From Flavobacteriaceae bacterium (lineage in GTDB: Bacteria > Bacteroidota > Bacteroidia > Flavobacteriales > Flavobacteriaceae): 38,701 nt of DNA. A program made the position numbers and the translations under genes. A model generated the notes under the pieces. That model saw only the letters and a program-made list of their open reading frames with translations. It did no database searches and was not told the DNA's origin. This document shows, piece by piece, positions 18,976 to 28,100 of the stretch; position 1 is the stretch's first letter; each line of letters opens with the position of its first letter. The stretch spans positions 1 to 38,701 of the forward strand of contig PXFS01000047.1 of NCBI GenBank assembly GCA_003564185.1, read 5' to 3'.

Positions 18976-21474
18976 TTACTGGCTTACAATAGTCAGTTTT
19001 TCAGACCTTAATCCATCTGATGTAGCTTCAATGATAACCTCACCTACTTCATCTTTTTTGCTTTTTACCACCAATAAACAAAGTCCGTTAAAGGCTTTTC
19101 TGTAATTGGCTTGAAAGGGTTCGGTTGAAGCTGCATTCCCATTACCAACGGCTGCAATACTTGCAGGTCCTGTGACTTTAAACTCCACTAAATTATTGGC
19201 TAATGGGTGAAAATTACCATTTTCGTCTTCAATTTTTACCGTAATAAATGATAAATCTTGACCATCAGCATCAATTTTAGTTCGGTCAGCATCTAATCTT
19301 ATTTGAGCTGGTGAAGAGGCGGTTTGGATAGCTTTTCTGGCCACTTCTTTTCCTTCTGTATAGGCTACAACTTCTACTTTTCCTTTTTCATAAGGAACAT
19401 CCCAACTTAATCGATAAGGAGAATCATAAAATTTTTCTTGTTTTCCCCATCCATAAAAATCAACTGGAATTCTGGTAGTATCTTTTCCTTTAACTTTCTT
19501 TCCCATGGATTTTCCATTGACAAATAATTCTGCTTCTTCAGCATTGGTATAGCAAAAAACAGGAATGCTATCTTTTTCTGCATCTTCCCAGTTCCAGTGC
19601 GGTAAGATATGCACCATAGGCTCATTAGACCATTGACTTTGGTATAAATAAAATCGATCTTTTGGAAAGCCTGCTAAATCTACAGCTCCAAAATACGAGC
19701 TTCTTGAAGGCCAATCTTCCTCCCAGTTACCGTGAGTATGGTTATCTTTTCCTCCATAAGGTGTGGGTTCTCCTAAATAGTCCATACCTGTCCAGATAAA
19801 TTCCCCAATGTTATTCGGCATTTGGTCTTGCGCCATAAATTCAATATCTGGAGGATATGCCCAAGGCGGACTATTTAAATCGTAAGAACAAACTTGAAGC
19901 GATTTGTGTTTGTCGTATTTCTCTAAGGGAAAATGATAGACTCCTCTTGAGGATACAGTTGAAGCTGTTTCTGATCCATAAACAATATGGTCTGGGTAAT
20001 TATTTAGATACCTATCATAATGAGTAGCTTTATAATTACCTCCAACTAAGTCAATTTCATTGGTCAATCCTACTTTTGCGGCCTTCATCAAATGATTAAA
20101 ACCTGCAGTGGTTGAGCGTGTTGGGTCTTCTTCTTTACTAATTTCATTAAGTCTTCTTGCAATTTGGTAGGCTTTGTCGTCCTTCTGTTCACGCATTTCG
20201 TTTCCTAAACTCCACATGATAATGGAAGGGTGATTTCGATCTCTTCTAATTAGGTCTCTAAGGTCTTTTTCATACCATTCCTCCCAATGTTGGTGATAGT
20301 CGTTTTCTGTTTTGGCTTCAGCCCACACATCAAAAGCTTCAGATTGTACTAAGATTCCCATTTGGTCACACAATTCCATTTGTTCTTTTGAAGGGGGATT
20401 ATGCGAGGTTCGGATGGCATTCACACCCATATCTTTCATGATTTCTAATTGGCGTTGGGTGGCGCGTAAGTTTACCGCAGCGCCCAAAGGACCTAAATCG
20501 TGATGCAGGCAAACGCCTTTTATTTTTTCATGGCGACCATTAATAAAGAATCCGTCTTGAGTAAATTTGATATCTCTAACGCCAAAAGTGGTTTCATCAC
20601 GGTCAATTTCTTTTTCGCCAATGCGAATACTTGTTATTAAGGTATATAAATTAGGCTGATTAATGTCCCAAAGTTTAGGTTTTTTAATGGAAAGCTTTTC
20701 CTCAACCAATAACTTATCTTTATCTTCAAAATCTATTTTATTTTCTACTGAAGCCACCTCTTTACCCTTATGGTCAATAATTTGATAATGAACTACAGGG
20801 TCTTTCTTAGCATTTTTGTTCTTGTTGTTAATTTCTGTTTTTATGTGAACCTCTGCTTGATCAGCTGAAATTTTTGGGGTAGTGATAAAGGTTCCCCAAT
20901 GGGCAATATGTATTGAGTTTTTAGTTTCCAGCCATGTATTTCTGTAAATTCCTGCACCAGTATACCAACGCGCAGCTAAAAAATCTTGTTCTACATGCAC
21001 TGCCACAAGGTTTTCTTCGTCAAATTTTACATAAGGAGTAATATCAATAGAATAACCAATGTATCCATTTGGACGATGATATACCTTTTCTCCGTTGATG
21101 TAAATGCTGGCGTTGCTCATGATTCCCTCAAATTCTAAACTAATAATGCTGCCCTTTTTTTCAGCATCAATGTAAAAGTTTTTACGGTAAACTCCTTGCC
21201 CATGAACAGGTAACCCACCTGTTCTTGAATTATATTCAGGTTGAAAAGGCCCTTCAATAGCCCAATCATGTGGAAGTTGAATGGTTTCCCAATCCGCATC
21301 ATTGAAATCTAACTGTGTAGCCGATAGGTCGTGTGTTTTTTTAAAAAGCCAATCTTCATTAAACGAAATGCGTTCTCTCCCTTTTGTAGAAGAAATAGTT
21401 TCCTCTTCATGAGAAATACATGAAAATAAAGTAAGTATGAGTAGTATTTTTAGGGTTGATTGTATGGTCTTCAT
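18976..21474 (-). CDS. GH2 beta-galactosidase-like lipoprotein (short type)
   Basis: The 832-residue GH2 protein differs in layout from its neighbour: sugar-binding domain (about 35-190), Ig-like domain, TIM barrel (about 300-600), then C-terminal domains resembling the DUF4982 and Ig-like modules common in Bacteroidota GH2 enzymes. The acid/base is Glu426 in MWSLGNEM and the nucleophile is Glu502 in VYGSETAS. A lipobox LFSC places the lipidated Cys at residue 19, followed by ISHEEE. It probably acts on a different galactosidic linkage, or on a differently substituted unit, than the LacZ-like enzyme downstream. An upstream sulfatase ends 99 bases before its start, and an inverted repeat lies in that gap. 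Confidence 0.9.
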   Translation of the reverse strand: MKTIQSTLKILLILTLFSCISHEEETISSTKGRERISFNEDWLFKKTHDLSATQLDFNDADWETIQLPHDWAIEGPFQPEYNSRTGGLPVHGQGVYRKNFYIDAEKKGSIISLEFEGIMSNASIYINGEKVYHRPNGYIGYSIDITPYVKFDEENLVAVHVEQDFLAARWYTGAGIYRNTWLETKNSIHIAHWGTFITTPKISADQAEVHIKTEINNKNKNAKKDPVVHYQIIDHKGKEVASVENKIDFEDKDKLLVEEKLSIKKPKLWDINQPNLYTLITSIRIGEKEIDRDETTFGVRDIKFTQDGFFINGRHEKIKGVCLHHDLGPLGAAVNLRATQRQLEIMKDMGVNAIRTSHNPPSKEQMELCDQMGILVQSEAFDVWAEAKTENDYHQHWEEWYEKDLRDLIRRDRNHPSIIMWSLGNEMREQKDDKAYQIARRLNEISKEEDPTRSTTAGFNHLMKAAKVGLTNEIDLVGGNYKATHYDRYLNNYPDHIVYGSETASTVSSRGVYHFPLEKYDKHKSLQVCSYDLNSPPWAYPPDIEFMAQDQMPNNIGEFIWTGMDYLGEPTPYGGKDNHTHGNWEEDWPSRSSYFGAVDLAGFPKDRFYLYQSQWSNEPMVHILPHWNWEDAEKDSIPVFCYTNAEEAELFVNGKSMGKKVKGKDTTRIPVDFYGWGKQEKFYDSPYRLSWDVPYEKGKVEVVAYTEGKEVARKAIQTASSPAQIRLDADRTKIDADGQDLSFITVKIEDENGNFHPLANNLVEFKVTGPASIAAVGNGNAASTEPFQANYRKAFNGLCLLVVKSKKDEVGEVIIEATSDGLRSEKLTIVSQ

Positions 21475-21524
21475 ATCATTTTTAAAAATAATTACACTTC
21501 TACAATTTTATCTTAGAGCTTTTG

Positions 21525-21547
21525 GTGCAAAGTAGCAAACCTTGCAC
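21525..21547. repeat. Inverted repeat in the leader of the GH2 pair
   Basis: GTGCAA (21525-21530) and TTGCAC (21542-21547) are exact inverted copies around an 11-base spacer, 51 bases upstream of the GH2 start. It could be an operator or an mRNA hairpin in the sulfatase-GH2 intergenic stretch. The arms are short and no T tract follows, so it does not look like a terminator. Confidence 0.3.
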
Positions 21548-21573
21548 AGCCTTAACGCAAAAGTTGTTCTTGA

Positions 21574-23193
21574 TTAATCAATGGTAACTTTACTGCCCCA
21601 CCAATCTTCATTAGGTTGAAAATCTTCAGACAACATATTTTTACGTCTTTTTTCTAAATTCTTCATGCGTTTTTCACGCAAATTCTTTATATATTTTTCA
21701 CGTTTTTTTGAATCAAATTCAGGATCAGGCTCTGGGTACTTAGCTCCTACTTCATTTAAATAATCCATTAGTTGTTGATGCATTTGTTGAGTGCGTTCAA
21801 CTTCGGTTGAAGCTAAATCGTTTTGTTCGTAAGGGTCTTCGGCTAAATTGTATAATTGTTGATTTTCCTCTTCGTAATAATGAATCAACTTCCAATCGCC
21901 TAATCGAATTACTGAGGAAGGATCCCCACCTTGGTTGCCATAGTGCGGGTAATGCCAGTACAAAGGCCTTTCGGCTAAATCACCACTACCTTCAATTAGA
22001 GGTTTTAAACTTTCAGCATCTTTATGTTGGTTGGGTAATAATGGTAGATTATTCAAATCTAGTAAAGTAGGGAAAAAGTCGGCTCCTGTTACTGGTGTAT
22101 CTATTTTTTTGTGCTTTTGATTGGGAACATAAACAAAAAACGGTTCAAGGATTCCGCCTTCCCACTGGTAACCTTTTCCTCCTCGATAAGGAGCGTTGGA
22201 GGTAGAAAATGCATCGCCAGAAGCAACTCCGCCATTATCTGATGTAAAAACAATAATTGTATTTTCATCTAAGCCTAATTCTTCAAGACCTTCCATCACA
22301 ACACCTACGGCATCATCCAAATTCTCTACTAATCCAGCGTAGACGGGATTATCTTGATGTTGACGAATAGGTAGGTTGCGTTCCATAGCGAAGCCTTTTT
22401 CAGCAATTCCCATTTCTTCGGCTTTATCACGGTATTTTTTCCATTTTTCCTGTTGGGTTTGGATAGGTCCATGCACGGCATAAAAGGATAAAAAAGCGAA
22501 GAATGATTCGTCTTTATTCGTTTCCATGAATTGGAGTGTTTCCTTTGCAAGTCGGTGGCTAAGTTGCTCTCCGTCTTCTTTATTTTCCAGTTGTGGGTTA
22601 TCGTAAGGAGCAAAATAACCCCCTTTAGGACTGCCTTTATGATTTCCTCCTTTATTGATTTCAAAACCATGATTTTCGGGATGATAGCCTTCATCTCCTA
22701 AGTGCCATTTTCCAGCAAAAAAAGTTTTATATCCTTGCTGTCTAAAAGCTTCAGCTAGGGTTGTATCTTCAGGGTTTAAATGATGTTCATATTTAGCAGG
22801 AAGCATTTTATCATGGCGGTTATGTGATCTCCAATCTTTTCCAGATTTAGCGCCTATCCAATCGGTAATTCCATGTCTAGCTGTGCTTTGTCCGGTCATT
22901 ATACTTGCTCGAGAAGGGCTACATACCCTTGAATTAGCATAGCCTTGGGTAAAAACAGTGGACTTTTTAGCAAGTTTGTCTAGGTTTGGAGTTTCGTAAT
23001 ATTTGCTTCCTAAAAAGCTTAAATCATTAATTCCTAAATCGTCTGCATATAGAAAAAGTACGTTGTATTTTTCTTCTTTCTCAGTTGCTAAAGCGGCTTG
23101 TTTTTCATCTTGGCAAGCTGATAAGAGCAAAAAAATGAAGCTTAAGCATATGAATTTCAAAACTATTTTAAAATTTTTATTGATTAAAATCAT
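21574..23193 (-). CDS. S1-type sulfatase lipoprotein (CSPSR)
   Basis: The 539-residue formylglycine-dependent sulfatase has metal-binding YADDLG (49-54), the maturation motif CSPSR with Cys91 and Arg95, catalytic GKWHLG, and SDNGG later in the chain. A lipobox LLSAC places the lipidated Cys at 27, followed by QDEKQ, which resembles a flavobacterial surface-export signal. The last 60 or so residues are highly charged (repeated K/R/E, MKNLEKRRKNM) and extend beyond the usual sulfatase fold. It should remove sulfate esters so that the GH2 enzymes encoded downstream can act. SulfAtlas subfamily, and hence which hydroxyl is desulfated, cannot be assigned by eye. Cys91 needs conversion by the locus's formylglycine-generating enzyme or another maturase. 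Confidence 0.92.
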   Translation of the reverse strand: MILINKNFKIVLKFICLSFIFLLLSACQDEKQAALATEKEEKYNVLFLYADDLGINDLSFLGSKYYETPNLDKLAKKSTVFTQGYANSRVCSPSRASIMTGQSTARHGITDWIGAKSGKDWRSHNRHDKMLPAKYEHHLNPEDTTLAEAFRQQGYKTFFAGKWHLGDEGYHPENHGFEINKGGNHKGSPKGGYFAPYDNPQLENKEDGEQLSHRLAKETLQFMETNKDESFFAFLSFYAVHGPIQTQQEKWKKYRDKAEEMGIAEKGFAMERNLPIRQHQDNPVYAGLVENLDDAVGVVMEGLEELGLDENTIIVFTSDNGGVASGDAFSTSNAPYRGGKGYQWEGGILEPFFVYVPNQKHKKIDTPVTGADFFPTLLDLNNLPLLPNQHKDAESLKPLIEGSGDLAERPLYWHYPHYGNQGGDPSSVIRLGDWKLIHYYEEENQQLYNLAEDPYEQNDLASTEVERTQQMHQQLMDYLNEVGAKYPEPDPEFDSKKREKYIKNLREKRMKNLEKRRKNMLSEDFQPNEDWWGSKVTID

Positions 23194-23290
23194 TTGTGTT
23201 TTTTACTTTAAAATTATAAGGTTGTAGTTTTGATTGATTTTTTTAAAAAGACACTTTTCATTTAAAAAATCAAAAGATTTTACTTCAAAA

Positions 23291-23389
23291 GTTGATTTAA
23301 ACCATCAACCGAACAAAAAATAATTGCATTAGCCTTCTCAGCAAACTATAGCTAAAATGTATTTTGAGAACAAATTTGAAAAGGCTAAT
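23291..23389 (-). ncRNA. Possible structured RNA or attenuator between two sulfatase genes
   Basis: ATTAGCCTT (23328-23336) and AAGGCTAAT (23381-23389) are exact inverted arms. Inside them TTCTCA (23335-23340) and TGAGAA (23365-23370) offer an alternative or extended stem. On the minus strand the long hairpin is followed by a T-rich stretch (complement of 23315-23320) and then a second small hairpin, GTTGAT/ATCAAC (23291-23309). Lying 21 bases beyond the upstream sulfatase stop, it may be a partial terminator, an attenuator or an mRNA processing site. Confidence 0.35.
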
Positions 23390-23410
23390 ACAAATTATAA
23401 TTCTATTGGG

Positions 23411-24961
23411 TTACTTTTCAATTTTATGCGATTGATATTCTTCGGTTACAATACTTTCATAAGCTTCAATCATCTCTTCTAATTTATCTACATGAGATGT
23501 AGCAAGATTATTTTCTTGCATTGGGTCTTCAGCTAAATTGTATAACTGATGTTTTTTAAGAAAGCCTGTTTCAATTCCTTTCCCCCACATTATTTTGGGT
23601 CCTTTTTGCGGAGGGATCATTACCCAATCACCTTTTTTGTAGGCTGTTCTTGTCATTGCTTCAATAATTAAATCTTCTCGTCCTTCTTTGCTTTCTCCTA
23701 ATAAGACCTCTAGCATATTTTGGCTGTCTGGAGCTGTTATTTCATTTTCAGTTAAAGCAGCTAAAGAATTAAATAAATCAATTTGACATACTAAAGCATC
23801 ACTAACACCTGGCTCAATTTTATCTTTCCAATAGGTTATAAAAGGAACGCGTGTACCTGCTTCAAATAAGCTGTATTTAGTTCCTTTAAATTCACCACTA
23901 GGTTGGTGGTTGCCCAGTAATTCTTCGGCTTGATCTTCATAACCATCATCTAATATTGGGCCATTATCACTTGAAAAAATCACTAAAGTATTAGCCAATA
24001 AATTTTCTTTTTCAAGCGTTTGCATTAGCTCACCAATTACCCAATCTGCTTCCATGATAGCATCTCCTCGGGGGCCCATAGAGGTAGACCCTTCAAATCT
24101 AGGGTGTGGAGTTCTAGGCACATGTGGCTGTTGCATGGTGTACATCAAAAAGAAGGGGGTTTCATTTTCTTTTTTACCTGACAAGTAGTTTTGTACTTTA
24201 TCTAAAAAGTGATCAGCCATATCAATATCAGACCATCTTGCAGACTCTCCTCCTTTCATGTAACCAATTCTTGGAATACCATTCACTACTGTTTTATTGT
24301 GTTGGTCATCAGCCTTAAGACTAACCATTTCTGGATTATTATAACCTGTGGGTTCACTTTCAAAGTTTTCTTCGTAGTTTACTTCAATAGGGTCATTAGG
24401 GTCTAAATTATCCACATATCCATTATCAATATATACAGTAGGCACACGATCTTGGGTAGCGGCCATGATATAACTATAATCAAAACCTAGCTCATTAGGG
24501 CCTGGTGCAACATGTGCGTTCCAATCTAAATTACCATGACCTAAACCAAGATGCCATTTACCAATAATGGCTGTGTCATAACCTGATTTTTTAAGCATTT
24601 TAGGTAAAGTAACTTGAGTGGTATCAATTATTAAAGGAGCTGACCCAGGTAAAATTTGTGCATTCTGATTACGCCAGGGGTAGGTTCCTGTAATAACTCC
24701 GTAGCGACTAGGAGTACATGTAGCAGAAGTTGCAAAGCCATTGGTAAATTTTAAACCTTCATCTGCAAGTTTATCCATATTAGGAGTGTTAATTTCGGCT
24801 GCTCCGTAAGCGCTGATATCACCATATCCTAAATCATCTAAGTAAACAAATATAATGTTTGGATTTTGTTTATCATCTTTTGGTTCAACTTGCTTTTCTG
24901 CTTGTTCATTACAAGCTCCAAAAAATAACAGACAACTAAAATAAAAGATATATTTTTTCAT
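23411..24961 (-). CDS. S1-type sulfatase lipoprotein (CTPSR)
   Basis: The 516-residue arylsulfatase-like protein has metal-binding YLDDLGYGD (40-48), the maturation motif CTPSR with Cys82 and Arg86, catalytic GKWHLGLGHG, FSSDNGP, and EFKGTKYSLFEAGTRVP near the active site. A lipobox FFGAC gives a lipidated Cys17. The insertion GFDYSYIMAATQDRVPTVY suggests a subfamily distinct from the other two sulfatases. It is the first gene of the minus-strand block and is divergent from the hybrid regulator across 237 bases containing AGGGGGT repeats, so it is probably induced by that regulator. The 217-base gap downstream has a possible attenuator before the next sulfatase. Confidence 0.92.
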   Translation of the reverse strand: MKKYIFYFSCLLFFGACNEQAEKQVEPKDDKQNPNIIFVYLDDLGYGDISAYGAAEINTPNMDKLADEGLKFTNGFATSATCTPSRYGVITGTYPWRNQNAQILPGSAPLIIDTTQVTLPKMLKKSGYDTAIIGKWHLGLGHGNLDWNAHVAPGPNELGFDYSYIMAATQDRVPTVYIDNGYVDNLDPNDPIEVNYEENFESEPTGYNNPEMVSLKADDQHNKTVVNGIPRIGYMKGGESARWSDIDMADHFLDKVQNYLSGKKENETPFFLMYTMQQPHVPRTPHPRFEGSTSMGPRGDAIMEADWVIGELMQTLEKENLLANTLVIFSSDNGPILDDGYEDQAEELLGNHQPSGEFKGTKYSLFEAGTRVPFITYWKDKIEPGVSDALVCQIDLFNSLAALTENEITAPDSQNMLEVLLGESKEGREDLIIEAMTRTAYKKGDWVMIPPQKGPKIMWGKGIETGFLKKHQLYNLAEDPMQENNLATSHVDKLEEMIEAYESIVTEEYQSHKIEK

Positions 24962-25094
24962 GATTTTAATTTATGTAAAGCTATTCTTGTCTAATAATAC
25001 AAATACTGCAATAATCTAGCTTTTGTTTCTAAACTCAATTTTTTGTAAAATTAAAGGCTTTATCGAAAACTTTAGAGGAACATTTAGTTCATCT

Positions 25095-25130
25095 AGGGGG
25101 TATAATTAGGTCTTGAGGGGGTTTCTGGGG
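25095..25130. promoter_or_regulatory. AGGGGGT direct repeats, candidate AraC-type regulator site
   Basis: AGGGGGT occurs at 25095-25101 and again at 25116-25122, exactly 21 bp apart, with a further GGGG at 25127-25130. G runs stand out in this AT-rich intergenic stretch. AraC-type DNA-binding domains characteristically read direct repeats about two helical turns apart, and the adjacent regulator ends in such a domain. The site lies between the divergent sulfatase (24961) and regulator (25199) genes. Confidence 0.45.
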
Positions 25131-25198
25131 ATAAAAATCATTATTATTACAGGGAATAAGCTTATATTGTGCCATAAAAATGAATTTAGTTCTGGTTT

Positions 25199-28100
25199 AT
25201 GAAATGGATTTATAAATTTATTTTCCTGTTTTTTAGTTTGGTTATTTTTGGTCAAAATGAAGATCCTAATTACGTTGTGAATTTTATTACGGTGAAAGAA
25301 GGCCTATCACATAACTATACAACAAGTATTGTAAGTGATCAATTATATATGAAATGGATTGGAACCGAAAATGGAATTACAAAATACAATGGATACGATT
25401 TTAACTACATAAAACCAAGCGAAGCATATAAGGGGCTAACTAATGAAAACATTGAAGTTCTTTTTACCGATGCTAACGATAATTTATGGATTGGAACCAA
25501 GAGTGGTGGTTTATCATTTTTTGATATCAAAAAAAACACCATTCAAAACTTTAATTCTATCATTGAAACTAAAAGAGATGAAGATTTAAGAATAACTGCT
25601 ATTGCACAAGATAATGAAGGTTTAATTTGGGTTGGAACTTGGAACAAAGGTGTTTTTGTGATTGACCCTATTAAAGCAAAACTTTATCGCCATTTTAATT
25701 ACAGAACACCTGTATATAGCATTAAAAAAGACTTTGAAGGCAAAATGTGGTTTACTAATGGAAAGATTTTAATGATGTATTCCCCTGAAACTAAAAAAGT
25801 GAAGCGGAAAAATTTTGAATATATTATTTCAGATATTTTACCTGATGAAAAAAGAAATAAAACTTGGATATCAACAACTAGTACCAATAATTACCTGTAT
25901 AGCTACCAAACAGAAAGTGATAAGTTAGATAGTTTGCCTACAAATGTGCACAGTAACTTTTCTAAAAAATTAATGCTTGATCACCAAAATAGAATTTGGA
26001 TTGGAACTTGGGGAAATGGAGTACACAGAAGTAATAAAGATCTAACAAGCTTCAAAAAATTAGATGTAATTCGCGATTCTCCTGGTAAAATTGAAGGTAA
26101 CTATTCTACCATTTTAAGTCTACATGAAGATCAAAATAATATTGTTTGGCTTAGTACAGTTAGTGGAGGTATAATTAAGCTTCAAGAAGAAAACGGATTT
26201 CAAAACCTTGCACAAAATTTATCAGAAACCAATCTTAAAGAAAAACTGAATTGCTATAGCGTATTCAAAAATAACGATTTTGTTTTTGTAGGTACACTTT
26301 TTGCCGGAGTATACTTTGGAAAAGACTTTCATCAACTTTCAAAACTCGAAGCTATTGAAGATATTAAAATCAATACCTTTTATGAATTTGATGAAAAGCT
26401 TTTTATAGGTACAGCAGAAGGTTTTCATATTTTTGATTTAACCACTGAAGAATTGATTTTTGAAAATAATCAAATCAAAAAAGTAACCGCTTTTCTGGTT
26501 CAAGAAGATAACCTCTACATAGGCACACAACAAAACGGAATTGCACTTGTTGAACTTAAGGATTTAAACAATATTGAAAAGTATAGCATTTATAATGAAA
26601 AAAATAATGAGTCTTCAGGTTTAAAAAGTAACCGAGTTACAAGTATAAAATCAGATCAAAATCAAAATATCTGGGTTTCAACCTACAAAGGTCTACACCT
26701 TTTTAATCAACAAGAAAATTTGTTTGTACATCACAGTAAAATTATTGATCAAGAGGTTTCAATTAATATCATCAACTCTCTTGAAACTGTTGGAAGTTTA
26801 CTTTGGCTCTCAACACCAAATGGACTTATGAAACTTAATTATAAAAATAATTTACTTCAATTTCAAGAAGTAATTGATAAAAGAAGTGGCTTAAATAGCG
26901 ACTTTATATGTGCGAGTACTCTAGATAATAATTTGAATTTATGGATCAGTACACATACTGAAATTGTAAAATATAATAAAGCAGACGAAACCTTAACTAG
27001 TTATGGAGAAACAAACGGAGTAAAAACAAGTTTATTTAATAATAATTCAGCTTTCAACTATAATAATCAAAGCATTATTTTTGGAGGTATAGATAACATC
27101 ACCTATTTCAATCCTAAAGACATAAGAGATTACAATACAACACCAAAGGTAGTTTTTACAGGATTGCGAGTAAAAAATGAAGAAATATCTTACAACAAGG
27201 AGCAAAAAAATTTAACCGAAAGCCTTAATTATGCTCAAGAAATAAATTTGGATTATAAAGATGACTTTTTTTCCATACGTTTTGTTGCTAACGATTTTTT
27301 AGGAAAACTTAATATTAAATACCGGTATACATTAGATGGTTATCAAGACCAATGGGTTGACTTGAACGGAATTAATGAAGTAAATTTTGCTAGTTTACAA
27401 CCAGGTGAATACACCCTTAAAGTGCAAGCCTCTCGAGATAATCAAAATTGGAGTGAACCCAGTGAAATAAAGATTAGTTTAGCAGGTTCTCCTTGGAAAA
27501 GTAATCTTGCTTATTTTATTTATTTTTCAATTTTAGCCAGTATTTTTGGGTATTTTTGGTGGCTTAACAACTACCGACTAAGACTGAAAAACAAATTAGA
27601 GCTTGCCAAACTAGACGAACAGAAAAAAATTGAACTAACCGAAGCTAAGCTTAATTTCTTTACCAATATCTCTCATGAATTTAGAACACCCCTTACATTA
27701 ATCATTAGTCCAATTAAAGACTTACTAGAAAATCAAAACCTAAGCGCTGAGGTAAACAAAAAACTGAGTTATATAGATAAAAATACAACTAGATTACTCA
27801 ACCTTATCAATCAATTATTAGATTTTAGAAAAGCGGATTATGGTTTATTAAAGTTGAAAGCATCTTACGGGAATTTTGTTAGATTTTCAAATGAAGTATA
27901 CTTATATTTTAAAGAAGCTGCAAGAGAAAAAAAAATCAAATATACCTTCATTTATAGCCAAGATGAAATTCGTTTTCCATTTGATAGAAATAAGTTAGAG
28001 ATTGTATTGTGTAATTTACTATCTAATGCTATTAAATATACGCAAGAAAAGGGTGAAATCAACCTTGACTTAAATGTTAAAGAAAATTACTGCATCATTA

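Noticed and set aside
22329..22694. A 121-residue open frame on the minus strand within the sulfatase gene
   Set aside because: It is an alternative frame of a well-supported sulfatase and includes the catalytic region in the wrong frame; the protein is Lys-rich nonsense with no family features.
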